From Hyphomonadaceae bacterium (lineage in GTDB: Bacteria; Pseudomonadota; Alphaproteobacteria; Caulobacterales; Aquidulcibacteraceae): DNA of 64,000 bases. The stretch covers positions 186,001-250,000 of the forward strand of contig JAEUMP010000025.1 of NCBI GenBank assembly GCA_016791445.1, read 5' to 3'. This document shows, one piece after another, positions 55,414 to 64,000 of the stretch (its first letter is position 1; each line of letters starts with the position of its first letter). The notes under the pieces were generated by a model. The model saw only the letters and a program-made list of their open reading frames with translations. It was not told the origin of the DNA and searched no databases. The position numbers and the translations under genes were made by a program.

Positions 55414-56417
55414 GCGGCCGCGCTCACCGAAATCCCACTAAGCGCCTCCGCTGCCAGTTCGAAGCTCCGCAGCCGCTTCGCGTGATCGAACACCTGGCTC
55501 GTCACCATCAGTTCGTCGGCGCCGGTGCGGGCGATGAAGGCGGCGGCCTGGTCGCGGACTTCGCTCACCGTGCCGATAGCGGCGCAACTCGTCAGCGCGC
55601 CGAGAATGCCGCGATCCATGGGCGAGAGCGTCTGGTCGAAATCCTTCACCGGCGGCTGGAGTTTCGTCGGCGTGCCGCGCCGCAGGTTCACGAAGGCCTG
55701 CATGATCGAGGTGGAGAGGAGGTGCGCTTCCTCCGTCGTATCCGCCGCGAAGATGTTGAAGCCGAGCATCACATAGGGTTTGGCGAGGCGCGCGGAGGGT
55801 TTGAATCGTGAGCGGTATTCGTGGAGCGCGTCGTACATCTGCTGCGGCGCGAAATGCGAGGCGAAGGCGAAGGGCAGGCCGAGGATCGCCGCGAGCTGCG
55901 CGCCGTAGAGGCTTGAGCCGAGGATCCAGATCGGAATGTCCGAGTTTTCGCCGGGAATGGCGACGACGCGCTGGCCCGGCTGCGCAGGCTCGAAATAGCG
56001 CATGAGTTCGACGACATCCTGCGGAAAGCGATCGACATCGCCCACGAGAGTCCGCCGCATCGCCTGCGCCGCCGCCTGATCGGTGCCCGGCGCGCGGCCA
56101 AGCCCGAGATCGATGCGGCCCGGAAACAGCGCTTCCAGCGTGCCGAACTGTTCGGCGATGATTAGCGGCGCGTGGTTCGGCAACATGATCCCGCCGGCGC
56201 CGACGCGGATCGTTTTCGTGCCCGCCGCCACATGCGCGAGGACGACGGACGTCGCCGCGCTCGCGATGCCCGGCATGGAATGATGCTCCGCCGCCCAGAA
56301 GCGGTGGTAGCCCCAACGCTCTGCATGCTGCGCGAGATCGCGCGCATTCATCAGCGCCTGCCGCGCATCGCCGCCTTCGACGATGGGCGCGAGATCGAGG
56401 ACGGAGAATTTGGTCAT
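55410..56417 (-). CDS. LLM class flavin-dependent oxidoreductase
   Basis: A 335-residue luciferase-like monooxygenase family protein. [19 protein letters not shown] opens the TIM barrel, [27 protein letters not shown] carries the conserved histidine pair, and [17 protein letters not shown] is the family signature. It resembles YhbW-type proteins, which probably use FMN or F420-like cofactors. ATG 56417 begins [11 protein letters not shown]; a GTG at 56429 overlapping the amidase stop is an alternative. Substrate unknown. Confidence 0.9.
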   Translation of the reverse strand: MTKFSVLDLAPIVEGGDARQALMNARDLAQHAERWGYHRFWAAEHHSMPGIASAATSVVLAHVAAGTKTIRVGAGGIMLPNHAPLIIAEQFGTLEALFPGRIDLGLGRAPGTDQAAAQAMRRTLVGDVDRFPQDVVELMRYFEPAQPGQRVVAIPGENSDIPIWILGSSLYGAQLAAILGLPFAFASHFAPQQMYDALHEYRSRFKPSARLAKPYVMLGFNIFAADTTEEAHLLSTSIMQAFVNLRRGTPTKLQPPVKDFDQTLSPMDRGILGALTSCAAIGTVSEVRDQAAAFIARTGADELMVTSQVFDHAKRLRSFELAAEALSGISVSAAA

Positions 56418-56425
56418 CTGTGTGC

Positions 56426-57796
56426 TCACAACGCCAGCATCGCCTTGCGTCCGAGTTCTTCTTCCACCGCCGCGGCGAAGGCGATCGTCGTGCGGTCGTC
56501 GAGATAGCCGCCCATCGCCTGCGCGCCGAGCGGCAGGCCGCTTTTCGTGCGACCGATGGGAAACGCTGTGGACGGCAAGTGCGCGTGAGCGGCGATGGAC
56601 GGCCAGCCGAGCTGGTCGGCGTAGCGGGTGTCGCGGTCGCCCACGCGCATGATGCGCTTTTCCCAGACGGGATCGTCATTGTGCGGGAAGGCGGGAACGC
56701 CGAATGTCGGCGACAGCACCACGTCGATGTCCTTGAAGAACGCCGCCCACTGCTTGCGGAACGCCTCGTGGGCGTCGAGTTCGTTCATCCAGGCGTGCGC
56801 GGAGATGGCCAGCGGGTTCGCGGTGAAGCGCGAAATGATGGTGAAGAGCAGGGTGTTGTAGTTGTCGAAGGCTTTGCGGAGATCGGGCAGCGCGGGCGAG
56901 GCGCGCACGACTTTCGCGCCGGCCTTCGCCGCATCTTCCGCGAGTGCGTTCACGGCGGCGGCGACTTCCGCATCTGTCGGCGCGACCGGATGCGAGTCGA
57001 GTACGAGCACGCGGAAATCCTTCAGGCGGGTCGCGCGCGGGGGCGCGAGCGCGACCTTGTAGCCGTGCGCCTCATCGTCGTCGGGCCCCGCAAGCACCGA
57101 CAGCGCCAGATCGAGATCGTTCGCCGCGCGCGCCATCGGTCCGCCCACGCCGAGCAGCACCTTGGCTCCCGGCGCGCCGGCGGGCGCGTGGCCGCGCATC
57201 GGGATGAGTTCCCAACTCGGCTTGTGTCCGAATGTGCCGCAGAGCGCCGAAGGCACGCGGATCGAGCCGCCGATGTCGGAGCCGATTTCGAGCGGCACAT
57301 AGCCCGCCGCAAGCGATGCGGCCGATCCGCCTGACGATCCGCCGGGCGTGCGCGTGAGATCATGCGGATTGTTGGTGCGCCCGTAAATCGGATTGACGGA
57401 CTGCCAGTCGCCGAGGCCCGGCGGAATGTTGGTCTTGCCCAGCACGATGGCGCCGGCGTTCTTCAGGCGTTGGACCGCCACCGCATCTTCCGTCGCGAGC
57501 ACCTCGCGCAGCGGCTCAAGCCCCCATGTCGTCGGCTGGCCCTTCGTGCCGTAGGCTTCCTTCACGGTCACCGGTACGCCGAGCAGGGGGCGCCGCGCAC
57601 CGGCCTTGCGCGCGTCGTCAGCAGCCTTTGCCTGTGCGCGCGCCTCGTCGAAATTGCGGATGATGACGGCGTTGATCGCGCCATCGCGCGCATCGATGCG
57701 CTTGATCGCGCCGTCCACCAACTCGACCGCCGAAACCTCCCCGTCATTCAGCGCCCGGACATGCTCTTCCACGGAGGCGGCGGCGAAATCGGTCAT
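56426..57796 (-). CDS. amidase signature family protein
   Basis: A 456-residue amidase with the Ser-cisSer-Lys triad: lysine in [11 protein letters not shown] (about residue 83), the [12 protein letters not shown] loop (about 155-166) and the nucleophile serine in [15 protein letters not shown]. The fold is shared by acetamidases, nitrile-pathway amidases and GatA, but the lack of gatB/gatC neighbours and the sequence wording favour a catabolic amidase of unknown substrate. ATG 57796 follows GGGAGAAAC; the frame upstream to 58192 is antisense to the GGDEF gene and is rejected. Confidence 0.9.
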   Translation of the reverse strand: MTDFAAASVEEHVRALNDGEVSAVELVDGAIKRIDARDGAINAVIIRNFDEARAQAKAADDARKAGARRPLLGVPVTVKEAYGTKGQPTTWGLEPLREVLATEDAVAVQRLKNAGAIVLGKTNIPPGLGDWQSVNPIYGRTNNPHDLTRTPGGSSGGSAASLAAGYVPLEIGSDIGGSIRVPSALCGTFGHKPSWELIPMRGHAPAGAPGAKVLLGVGGPMARAANDLDLALSVLAGPDDDEAHGYKVALAPPRATRLKDFRVLVLDSHPVAPTDAEVAAAVNALAEDAAKAGAKVVRASPALPDLRKAFDNYNTLLFTIISRFTANPLAISAHAWMNELDAHEAFRKQWAAFFKDIDVVLSPTFGVPAFPHNDDPVWEKRIMRVGDRDTRYADQLGWPSIAAHAHLPSTAFPIGRTKSGLPLGAQAMGGYLDDRTTIAFAAAVEEELGRKAMLAL

Positions 57797-57938
57797 GAGC
57801 GTTTCTCCCTGTTTGCCAGTGTGGGAAGGCGAGTAGCGAGACGCAAGAAGGGGATAGCCCCGCCACCTTTCCGCCCCCGTCGATTCACGGCGCCTTAACC
57901 ACGGTCCCGCATTGTTCCGGTCAGATTCTGGAGGATCC

Positions 57939-58622
57939 ATGCGCGGCAAGCTTTTCGGCGCGACGGCGGACGGGATGGACCCGTTCGAGCGCCGATTCGG
58001 CCTGAAACGCTCGAAGCTGCCGGCCAATGTGCGGGCGGCGGTGGATACCCTCATGGCCGAGACCGCCATGCTGGCGCAGGAAAACGCCGACCTCGCCGAG
58101 AACCTCGCCATCGCGCAGGGCCTGGCCGACCGCGACCCGCTGGTGCCTGTGTATAACCGCCGCGCGCTGGTGCGCGAGCTGCACCGGGTCATCTCCTATG
58201 TCGGCCGCTACAAGACGCAGGCCGCCGTCATCTTCATCGACATGGACGGCTTCAAGGCCATCAACGACCAGTTCGGGCACGCCGTGGGCGATGCGGCGCT
58301 GGCGCATGTGGCGAAGCTGTTGCTCGTGCAGGTGCGGGATTCCGACATCGTGGGCCGCATCGGCGGCGACGAATTCGCAGTGGTGCTGGCCAACGCCGCC
58401 CCGGACGAGGCGCGCCGCAAGGCCGAGTGGCTCGCCGCCATCATCCAGGCGACGCCCTTCACCTTCGAGGGCGTGACGCACCCGCTCGCGGCCTCCGTCG
58501 GCGTCCACGCCTTCTCCGGCGAGGCGCCGGAAGACGCCGAGACCCTCCTCGCCCGCGCCGACGAGGCCATGTACGCCGAAAAGCACGCCGCCAAGATGCG
58601 GCTGGCGGCGAACCAGGCTTAG
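57939..58622 (+). CDS. diguanylate cyclase (GGDEF domain)
   Basis: A 227-residue soluble protein. Residues 30-62 form a coiled coil (VRAAVDTLMAETAMLAQENADLAENL), and the rest is a GGDEF domain making cyclic di-GMP from GTP. The active site G142-G-D-E-F146 is intact, and the inhibitory I-site R133-x-x-D136 stands five residues before it, so product feedback is expected. There is no receiver or membrane part; the coiled coil probably drives dimerisation. The start at 57939 follows GGAGGA. Coiled-coil plus GGDEF is reminiscent of Caulobacter DgcB. Confidence 0.93.
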   Translation: MRGKLFGATADGMDPFERRFGLKRSKLPANVRAAVDTLMAETAMLAQENADLAENLAIAQGLADRDPLVPVYNRRALVRELHRVISYVGRYKTQAAVIFIDMDGFKAINDQFGHAVGDAALAHVAKLLLVQVRDSDIVGRIGGDEFAVVLANAAPDEARRKAEWLAAIIQATPFTFEGVTHPLAASVGVHAFSGEAPEDAETLLARADEAMYAEKHAAKMRLAANQA

Positions 58623-58738
58623 TTTTCCGCCCCCCTTGAGGCGGAGTAGGGGTGAACCGATCATGCCCGTCGGGCTCGCCTTATGGGGCGCAAGGCGCTA
58701 GGACGCGGCTCCTTACGTTTCCATCGGGGCGGCGTGGC

Positions 58739-59470
58739 TTGGCCGAAAGCATCGAATTCAGCGTGGTCGTCCCGGTCTATAACGAGGCCGGCAACGCCGC
58801 CGATCTGGCGCGCGAGATCGCGCGCGCGCTCGAGGGCCGCTCCCACGAGATCATCTTCGTCGACGACGCGAGCCGCGATGACACGCGCGCGGAACTGGCC
58901 GCCGCACGGGCCGAAATCCCGCAGCTGCGCATTGTCGGGCACCGCGCCAATGCCGGGCAGAGCCGGGCGATCCGGTCAGGGGTGGCCGTAGCGCGGGCGC
59001 CTCTGGTGGGCACGCTCGACGGCGACGGCCAGAACGACCCGGCCGACCTGCCGAAGCTCCTGGCCCGGATCACCCGCCAGGACGCGCCGCCGGGGCTCGC
59101 CATGGTCTCGGGCGTGCGGCTGAAGCGCAAGGACACCTCCGCCAAGCGGTGGGCCTCCCGGCTCGCCAACGGGGTCCGCCAGTCGCTGCTGGGCGACGGG
59201 GCCGTCGATTCCGGGTGCGGCATCAAGGTGTTCAGGCGTGACGCCTTCCTTGTTCTCCCGTACTTTGACCACATGCACCGGTACATGCCGGCGCTGATGA
59301 AGCGCGACGGGTTCGGGGTGGAGTATTTCGAGGTCAATCACCGGCCGCGTGGGGCCGGGCGCTCGAAATACACGAATCTGGGGCGACTTGCGGCTGCGGG
59401 CACCGACCTTTTCGGGGTCATGTGGCTCAGGAGCCGCCTGCGTGATCCGAAGGGGGCAGACGAGTTATGA
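58739..59470 (+). CDS. glycosyltransferase family 2, dolichol-phosphate mannosyltransferase-like
   Basis: A protein of about 243 residues with a GT-A fold: FSVVVPVYNEAGNAADLA, IIFVDDASRDDT and GTLDGDGQNDP (the DxD metal-binding region). It resembles polyprenyl-phosphate mannose/glucose synthases without the C-terminal membrane helices. TTG 58739 puts the GT-A strand at the N-terminus; GTG 58652 would add 29 residues with no family match, yet has AGGG upstream, so the start is uncertain. Its stop overlaps an ATG (59467) that opens the frame of the next membrane protein. Confidence 0.85.
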   Translation: MAESIEFSVVVPVYNEAGNAADLAREIARALEGRSHEIIFVDDASRDDTRAELAAARAEIPQLRIVGHRANAGQSRAIRSGVAVARAPLVGTLDGDGQNDPADLPKLLARITRQDAPPGLAMVSGVRLKRKDTSAKRWASRLANGVRQSLLGDGAVDSGCGIKVFRRDAFLVLPYFDHMHRYMPALMKRDGFGVEYFEVNHRPRGAGRSKYTNLGRLAAAGTDLFGVMWLRSRLRDPKGADEL

Positions 59471-59559
59471 GTCGCTCAGGCATGACCGTGCAGGAAGCGA
59501 TGATGATACGCCGCGCAGCGAAGTCGCGCGTCGGCGGGGGAAATGAGGGGAGTGGTTCG

Positions 59560-60003
59560 ATGGCTGCAGCGTTCAATGTCTTTCCGCTGATTTTGATCCC
59601 GGTGCTGATCTACAACATCATCGCCCTTGGCGGGATGGCGATGGCCGGCGACGCGCAGGCGGTGATCCAGCAGCTGGAGTCGCAGGCGTTTTCGGTGCCG
59701 ATGGCGTCGGGCGTGCAGTGGATCGTCCAGTGGGGCGACATTCTCGTCCTGATCGCGCTGGTGCTGCTGTTCGTGGAGCTGCTGAAGTCCACCTCGACGG
59801 GCACGTCGGCGATCTTCAACCACGCGCTCTCCATGCTGGTGTTCATCATCTGCCTGGTGGAGTTCCTCCTGAACGCGGCCTTCGCGACGAGCGTCTTTTT
59901 CACGATCATGATCATGTCGCTGCTCGACGTGCTCGCGGGCGTGGTGGTGACCATCGTGTCGGCGCGCCGCGACGTGGAATTCGACCACTCGCGCGGGGCC
60001 TAG
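59560..60003 (+). CDS. membrane protein of unknown function
   Basis: A protein of about 147 residues with three membrane helices (FPLILIPVLIYNIIALGGMAM, WGDILVLIALVLLFVELL, LSMLVFIICLVEFLLNAAFATSVFF) and a conserved-looking C-terminal stretch VTIVSARRDVEFD. The start at 59560 has GAGGGGAG seven bases upstream. An ATG at 59467, overlapping the glycosyltransferase stop, would add 31 basic residues and is the alternative. Adjacent to the glycosyltransferase, it may serve the same envelope pathway. Confidence 0.72.
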   Translation: MAAAFNVFPLILIPVLIYNIIALGGMAMAGDAQAVIQQLESQAFSVPMASGVQWIVQWGDILVLIALVLLFVELLKSTSTGTSAIFNHALSMLVFIICLVEFLLNAAFATSVFFTIMIMSLLDVLAGVVVTIVSARRDVEFDHSRGA

Positions 60004-60006
60004 TTC

Positions 60007-60142
60007 TTTCCTCCTCCGTGAGCGAAGCGAAACGGGGGAGGTGGCTTGCGCGAAGCGCAAGACGGAGGGGGCGCGTTAGTCGACCGAGCCCCCCCCATCC
60101 CCCGGCTTCGCCGGGTACTTCCCTCGCAGGCGGGGGAAGAAA
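60007..60142. repeat. intergenic repeat family A, copy 2
   Basis: A 136-bp element bounded by TTTCCTCCTCCGTGAGCG and CGGGGGAAGAAA, sharing GCGAAGCGCAAGACGGAGGG and a CCCGGCTTCGCCGGG hairpin with the element at 47188-47363. It fills most of the gap between the membrane protein and the SIMPL gene. Confidence 0.85.
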
Positions 60143-60229
60143 CGCGGTCCCGCTCCGGAACCATCGCCCCGCCAACGCCTTGAATCCTCCGCGTTTTGCC
60201 GCTCCAAGAGCGGCGAGGAGGATTTCCCC

Positions 60230-60970
60230 ATGCGTGCACTCGTACCCTATGCCGCCGCCCTGGCGATGGCTGCGTCCCCGGTCGCCATCGCGCCTGCCAT
60301 CGCGCAGGACACCGGCCCCGCCGCAGGGCATCATCGGATGATGATCGAAGGCACGACGCTGACCATTTCCGCCGAGGCCCGCACGTCGGAGCGTCCGGAC
60401 ATCGCGACCGTCTCCGCCGGCGTCGTCACCGAGGCGCCGACAGCGGAAGCCGCGCTGGCGGAAAATGCGCGCCGCATGAATGCGGTAATCGCCGCGATCA
60501 AGCGTTCGGGCGTCGCCGATCGCGACATCCAGACAAGCCAGCTCTCCATCCAGCCGGTGACCGTCTATGCCGAAAACGTGCCGCCGCGCGTCACGGGCTA
60601 TCAGGCGACAAACACGGTGAACGTGAAGGTCCGCAATCTCGCGAATGTGGGAAAGACGGTCGATGCGCTCGTTGCGCAGGGCGGCAACACGCTCAACGGC
60701 ATCCAGTTCGGCCTCAATGACCCCGACGCCGCGCTCGATCGCGCGCGCTCGGAAGCGCTGAAGAAGGCGCGCGCGCGCGCCGACGTCTATGCGCAGGCGG
60801 TGGGCATGCGCGTGCACAAGATCATCGCCATCGAGGAGGGCGGTTCGATCTCGCCGCCGCGCCCCGTGCCGATGATGGCGATGCGCGCCGCCGCGATGGA
60901 CTCCACGCCCGTGCAGGCGGGCGAGGTGGATCTCACGGCGAACGTCACGGTGATGTTCGAACTGCGGTGA
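60230..60970 (+). CDS. SIMPL domain (DUF541) exported protein
   Basis: A 246-residue exported protein: signal peptide MRALVPYAAALAMAASPVAIAPAIA, then a SIMPL/DUF541 domain (LTISAEARTSERPDIATVSAGVVTEA, GVADRDIQTSQLSIQPV, VTGYQATNTVNVKVRNL, ALKKARARADVYAQAVGMRV). Members form ring-like assemblies and include BP26/OMP28 of Brucella; the cellular role is unclear. The ribosome binding site GAGGAGGA is strong. Confidence 0.9.
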   Translation: MRALVPYAAALAMAASPVAIAPAIAQDTGPAAGHHRMMIEGTTLTISAEARTSERPDIATVSAGVVTEAPTAEAALAENARRMNAVIAAIKRSGVADRDIQTSQLSIQPVTVYAENVPPRVTGYQATNTVNVKVRNLANVGKTVDALVAQGGNTLNGIQFGLNDPDAALDRARSEALKKARARADVYAQAVGMRVHKIIAIEEGGSISPPRPVPMMAMRAAAMDSTPVQAGEVDLTANVTVMFELR

Positions 60971-61001
60971 GCACAGGTGCGGCGCACGGAGCGGGCTGAC
61001 T

Positions 61002-61030
61002 TCTTCTCCCCCTTGCAGGGGGAGAGGAAG
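61002..61030. repeat. palindrome after the SIMPL gene
   Basis: CTTCTCCCCC and GGGGGAGAGG face each other across TTGCA, 31 bp after the SIMPL stop and just before the convergent membrane protein gene. It resembles the end palindrome of repeat family B. Confidence 0.5.
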
Positions 61031-61032
61031 CT

Positions 61033-61371
61033 TCACTCCGCCGCATCCTTCGGCTCGCGCACCAAGAGCCGCTTCACGCCGAACACCGCAAAGCCGAGCC
61101 CGAACACGAAGAGCGCCGCGCTCACGCCGTTCACGACGTCTGGGTGCAGGTTGAAGCGTTCCGCAAAGCCGAACACGTCGAGATCGCCGCCGAGATTGAA
61201 GGCGCGGAACATGGTGACGTAAACGCCTGCCGCGATCATCAGCATCGTCAGAAGCTGGCGCACCGTGCTCGCTGAAACCCCCATCCACGCGACGATCAGC
61301 GCATAGACGGGGAGAAGGCCGTACTTTTCGGCGATGAGGGTGAAGAGGTCGTTCAGGTCCATGATGCGCAC
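61033..61371 (-). CDS. small membrane protein of unknown function
   Basis: A 112-residue protein with about three hydrophobic segments (LPVYALIVAWMGVSAS, LLTMLMIAAGVYVTMF, VVNGVSAALFVFGLGFAVFGV) and a charged C-terminus. No family recognised. GTG 61371 has AAGG at 5-bp spacing; ATG 61362 three codons later is an alternative. It lies 12 bp after the next small membrane gene, probably in one operon. Confidence 0.65.
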   Translation of the reverse strand: MRIMDLNDLFTLIAEKYGLLPVYALIVAWMGVSASTVRQLLTMLMIAAGVYVTMFRAFNLGGDLDVFGFAERFNLHPDVVNGVSAALFVFGLGFAVFGVKRLLVREPKDAAE

Positions 61372-61383
61372 CGTCGCCTTGCA

Positions 61384-61608
61384 TTAGGCCGGGAAAAGCA
61401 GACGGCCGATGACGAAGATGACGAAGGCCGGAACAGCGAAGAACAATGTTCTGAAGCACCCCGGCCGCAGTCGAGGGTCCGTCCAATACGAGTCCAGATC
61501 GGGGGGTGACGCGCCGCGGAGCTTGTCGATCATCAGCATTCCTGAAATCGCCGCGGCGAGCCACAGCACCAGGGGTACGATCAGGAACGCTGCTTCAGCT
61601 GGACTCAT
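61384..61608 (-). CDS. small membrane protein of unknown function
   Basis: A 74-residue protein with two membrane helices (AAFLIVPLVLWLAAAISGMLMI and FFAVPAFVIFVIGRLLF) joined by a loop rich in Pro, Asp and Arg. ATG 61608 follows AGAGGAGC directly, deciding the start over longer frames. It lies 22 bp after the dcd stop on the same strand. No family recognised. Confidence 0.65.
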   Translation of the reverse strand: MSPAEAAFLIVPLVLWLAAAISGMLMIDKLRGASPPDLDSYWTDPRLRPGCFRTLFFAVPAFVIFVIGRLLFPA

Positions 61609-61630
61609 GCTCCTCTGATCCTCGTCGTGC

Positions 61631-62635
61631 TCATCCCCAAGGTGCAAAGTGCTTTGACAGCTTCAGCCCTTGGCCCTGATAGCTCGAGCCGCTTTCGCCA
61701 TAGAGCTTTTCGCACGGGCCGGTGAGGGGCTCGAAGACGAGTTTTCCCACAGGCTGTCCGTCTTCCAGGATGAACGGCACGTCGCGGGAGCGCACTTCGA
61801 GCACGGCTTTGCCTTCGTGCGGCGGGATGCCGAAGCCCGGATCGAAGAAGCCCGCGTAGTGCGCGCGAAACTCGCCCAGCTCTGGCCGGATGGGGGCCAT
61901 TTCCGCCGCTTCGTCGGGCGGGATCAGCACGGGCTCTTTCGACGCGAAGATGTAGAACTCGCCGGGATCGAGCACGAGGCGGCCGCGCCGCGCTTCCAGC
62001 GGCTCCCAGAATTCGTGCGGATCGTACTGGCCGAGGCGCTCCACGTCGATGACGCGCGAATGCCGCTTCGCGCGGAAACCGACGGGGCCTTTCAATGAAA
62101 GATCGATGTTGAAATCGATCGAGCGCTTGGGATGTGGCGGGCCGCGTCGCAGGCGTATCTGCGACAGGCGCGAGCCCGTGCGCACGAGCACCGAAAACGT
62201 GCACGGACTGATCTCCGCGTAGAGCGGTCCTTCATATCCTGCCGGCACATGGTCGAACGCCGTGCCGTGATCGCAGATGAGGCGCGTGAAGACGTCGATG
62301 CGCCCGGTGGAGGATTTCGGATTGGCGGCGCCATGCAGATGCGGCGGCAGCACCGCGCGTTCGAGCAGCGGCACGAGATAGACGCAGCCCGTTTCCAGCA
62401 CCGCGCCGTTCGTCAGGTCGATGCGGTGCATGACCACTTCGTCGTCAAGGCGTTCGGCCACGGTGGCGGCGCCCGGCAGGAAGCTCGCGCGGATGCGGTA
62501 GGCGATGTCGCCGAGGCGCAGGTCGAGGCTCGCCGGCTGGATCTGGTCGTGGTGGAGGGGCGGGCCGGGCTCGATGTAGCCGCGCTCGATGGCGCGGCGG
62601 ATTTCGGCATCGGGCAGAACGCCGTGGCTGACCAT
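61631..62635 (-). CDS. dcd: 2'-deoxycytidine 5'-triphosphate deaminase, long form
   Basis: Dcd deaminates dCTP to dUTP for thymidylate synthesis. At 334 residues this is the long alphaproteobacterial form, about twice E. coli Dcd, with two dUTPase-like halves. The first half contains IQPASLDLRLGDIAYRIRASFLPG and NPKSSTGRIDVFTRLI; the second contains FYIFASKEPVLIPP, FRAHYAGFFDPGFGIP and GKLVFEPL. The single catalytic site cannot be assigned to one half with certainty. ATG 62635 follows AGGAGC. A dUTPase-like alternative is less likely given the S-S-T-G-R motif. Confidence 0.88.
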   Translation of the reverse strand: MVSHGVLPDAEIRRAIERGYIEPGPPLHHDQIQPASLDLRLGDIAYRIRASFLPGAATVAERLDDEVVMHRIDLTNGAVLETGCVYLVPLLERAVLPPHLHGAANPKSSTGRIDVFTRLICDHGTAFDHVPAGYEGPLYAEISPCTFSVLVRTGSRLSQIRLRRGPPHPKRSIDFNIDLSLKGPVGFRAKRHSRVIDVERLGQYDPHEFWEPLEARRGRLVLDPGEFYIFASKEPVLIPPDEAAEMAPIRPELGEFRAHYAGFFDPGFGIPPHEGKAVLEVRSRDVPFILEDGQPVGKLVFEPLTGPCEKLYGESGSSYQGQGLKLSKHFAPWG

Positions 62636-62710
62636 GGGGTGCTCCTGTCGGGCGCTGCTTGGGCCATGGCCGGCGGCGCTTGTCCAGCGTTGCGACGCCG
62701 GACCGCCTGC

Positions 62711-63217
62711 TCAGCGTTCGGCGAGCGCCGTCCGCAGGGACATCATCTCGATCGCCACGGAGGCCGCCTGCGCCATGCCTTCCAGGCATGCGATCTCGAC
62801 ATCGTGCGGCGTGCGGGGGACCGCCCAGTAGGCCCCGATAGCGGCCACGGGCTCCGACTTGCGCACCGGCGCCATCGCCATGCTGCGCACGAAAGTGTCG
62901 GCGTAAAGCTCATGCGGGACGCGGGAATCGGCGGCGGTGTCCTCGATGACGATGGTCTCGCGACCCAGCATGGCCAGCCCGGAGATGCACTGGCCGATGG
63001 GAAAGGCGCGACCCTTCCACAGCGGCGCAATCGCGTCCTCGTCGATATAGCGCACCATGCGCGCCTCGCGCAGCACGACCGTAATTCCATCGGCGCCTGT
63101 CAACGCGCGCGCCGCCGTGCGCACCTCGCGGGCGACGTCCTCCATCGTGCGGCACAGCGACAGCGTTTCCATCGCCTGCGACAGTGTGAGAATGCGCGCT
63201 GCTGACCCGTCCGCCAT
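62711..63217 (-). CDS. GAF domain protein
   Basis: A 168-residue soluble protein consisting almost entirely of one GAF domain: GADGITVVLREARMVRYID, FPIGQCISGLAMLGRETIVIEDTAADSRVP and SMAMAPVRKSEPVAAIGAYWA follow the fold order. No output domain is attached, so it may bind a small ligand and act on a partner, or be a stand-alone sensor. It has cysteines C22, C77 and C143. It lies 75 bp after the dcd start on the same strand. Confidence 0.85.
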   Translation of the reverse strand: MADGSAARILTLSQAMETLSLCRTMEDVAREVRTAARALTGADGITVVLREARMVRYIDEDAIAPLWKGRAFPIGQCISGLAMLGRETIVIEDTAADSRVPHELYADTFVRSMAMAPVRKSEPVAAIGAYWAVPRTPHDVEIACLEGMAQAASVAIEMMSLRTALAER

Positions 63218-63479
63218 CGTCCGTTCCCGCCAGACCGACCTCGACGACTCTATAGCCCAAAACCGGTCATGACGCCATTTCGCTACTTGACGGCGCAGCC
63301 GTCCGCGCCCTAGACGACCCCCGCGCCGATTTGGACTCAGCTTGCGGGCGCGTTTACAAATGCAGCTAAACGAGGGGATTGGTCGTCACAGGCGGCCTCG
63401 CCGAAGCGCAGGTCGCTTCTCCCCATCCGCAAGCCAGGTATCGACGGCGCGTCGTTTGACGCCTGCGTGAGGACCTGAC

Positions 63480-63767
63480 GTGACCGCCGCACCATCACCC
63501 GCCGGACTTGATCCGCACCATGATCTCCTCGTCGCGGGGGCCGATCCGTGGACGATGCTCGCCGCTGTGGCGGGGGCCTTCGCCGGCGCGCCCGCGCAGC
63601 TTCTCTCGATGTCGGGCGCGCGCTTTACGGATGGCGACTGCACCCTCAATCTGCGCGTCGCCGGCATCGATCCGGGCGAGGCGGGCCGCATCGCCGACGA
63701 ACTCTCCCAACATCCCGACGTGCGGCTCTCGCGCATCGAACATATCGTCTGGAAAGTCCGGTCATGA
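63480..63767 (+). CDS. small protein of unknown function
   Basis: A 95-residue protein starting at GTG 63480, seven bases after GAGGA. It is soluble; the pattern DPWTMLAAVAGAFAG, FTDGDCTLNLRVAGIDPGEAGRIADELS and DVRLSRIEHIVWKV looks like a beta-alpha-beta-beta-alpha-beta ACT-like or MgtC C-terminal-like fold, which is a guess from secondary-structure rhythm. The 262 bp upstream contain no gene. A repeat element follows at once. Confidence 0.6.
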   Translation: MTAAPSPAGLDPHHDLLVAGADPWTMLAAVAGAFAGAPAQLLSMSGARFTDGDCTLNLRVAGIDPGEAGRIADELSQHPDVRLSRIEHIVWKVRS

Positions 63768-63782
63768 GCGCTGCGTTTCTCA

Positions 63783-63934
63783 CCCTTCTCCCCCGCGAGG
63801 GGGAGAAGGTGTCGACGAAGTCGACGGATGAGGGGGTGAGTTGCAGGATGAAGTCGGGCGTCGGGGACAATCTCCGGGACGCCCCCTCATCCGACCGCTT
63901 CGCGGCCACCTTCTCCCCCTCGCGGGGGAGAAGG
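63783..63934. repeat. intergenic repeat family B, copy 2
   Basis: About 152 bp bounded by CCCTTCTCCCCCGCGAGGGG(GAGAAGG) on the left and ACCTTCTCCCCCTCGCGGGG(GAGAAGG) on the right, with GGATGAGGGGGTGAG and AGGATGAAGTCGGG inside. The interior matches copy 1 (52751-52899) in reverse orientation. Confidence 0.85.
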
Positions 63935-63954
63935 CTTTCAACCAGGTTCGACCA

Positions 63955-64000
63955 ATGACCGACAAAAAAAAGTTGCCGCGTCTCGCCACGCAGCTCGTGC
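63955..64000 (+). CDS. start of a gene cut by the window edge
   Basis: An ATG at 63955 opens a frame reading MTDKKKLPRLATQLV to the end of the window. The wording resembles N-termini of O-succinylhomoserine sulfhydrylase (MetZ), a gene often found near dcd in Alphaproteobacteria, but 15 residues cannot prove this. No clear ribosome binding site is seen; the ATG lies 20 bp after a repeat element. Confidence 0.35.
   Translation, partial: MTDKKKLPRLATQLV

Overview
The window is a GC-rich chromosomal segment from an alphaproteobacterium. The class call rests on the PhyR-NepR-EcfG general stress response module, a CpdR cell-cycle response regulator, a COQ9 protein next to rpsU, a long-form dCTP deaminase and overall gene style; the set looks most like Caulobacterales/Hyphomonadaceae-type genomes, but no species is assigned. 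It is almost wholly coding and carries mostly housekeeping and regulatory genes. I see no prophage, transposase, CRISPR array or defence island.

Layout. 1-336: start of an ABC ATPase cut by the window edge. 368-5720: histidine utilisation genes hutI-hutU-hutH (minus strand, 4-nt overlaps) with hutG divergent. 5724-12393: a 2OG-Fe(II) oxygenase, then a tight plus-strand run of small-molecule and peroxide enzymes (dienelactone hydrolase, metallo-beta-lactamase fold hydrolase, glutathione peroxidase, aminotransferase), a secreted protein of unknown function and a membrane protein. 12489-14693: groES-groEL with a heat-shock-like promoter, a CIRCE-like operator and a terminator. 14804-21250: DUF2141 protein, nhaA, a TonB-dependent receptor, GNAT, mdh, gluQ. 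21350-25958: DUF4349 lipoprotein, esterase, HNH nuclease, SCP2 protein, lysophospholipase-like hydrolase, hisN-type phosphatase. 25998-30168: soxR with a SoxR box and a divergent VOC gene, an XRE regulator, an FAD protein with an overlapping thioesterase-like gene. 30084-38157: an atypical histidine kinase, typA, a candidate small RNA, N-formylglutamate amidohydrolase, cpdR, an M3 metallopeptidase, tRNA-Val(GAC). 38244-44110: lipocalin, then the general stress response island (phyK/phyP-like kinase, ecfG, nepR, divergent phyR, two small membrane-associated genes, superoxide dismutase). 44114-51495: tandem DUF4139 genes, udk, and an ABC-2 exporter whose two genes flank DUF5076 and an antisense methyltransferase. 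51579-63217: rpsU, COQ9, DUF4279, purE-purK, LLM oxidoreductase, amidase, diguanylate cyclase, glycosyltransferase, SIMPL protein, dcd, GAF protein. 63480-64000: a small unknown protein, a repeat element and the first codons of another gene.

The most coherent functional unit is the stress island. Divergent EcfG-type promoters sit between nepR and phyR, and further matches lie upstream of the 42486 gene and of the superoxide dismutase gene, so the regulators and part of their regulon are side by side. The adjacent HisKA_2 kinase keeps its phosphoacceptor histidine but has a degraded ATP-binding domain. A second kinase at 30084-31751 shows the opposite pattern (ATP-binding motifs kept, phosphoacceptor histidine lost).

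The best candidates for something undescribed are: a small RNA with a CCUCC anti-Shine-Dalgarno stretch at about 34016-34103; an AUC start codon for ribosomal protein S21; an 8-bp tandem repeat touching the translation start region of the lipocalin gene; a TonB-receptor-like VTGSR motif embedded in a DUF4139 protein; and two families of intergenic palindromic repeats.
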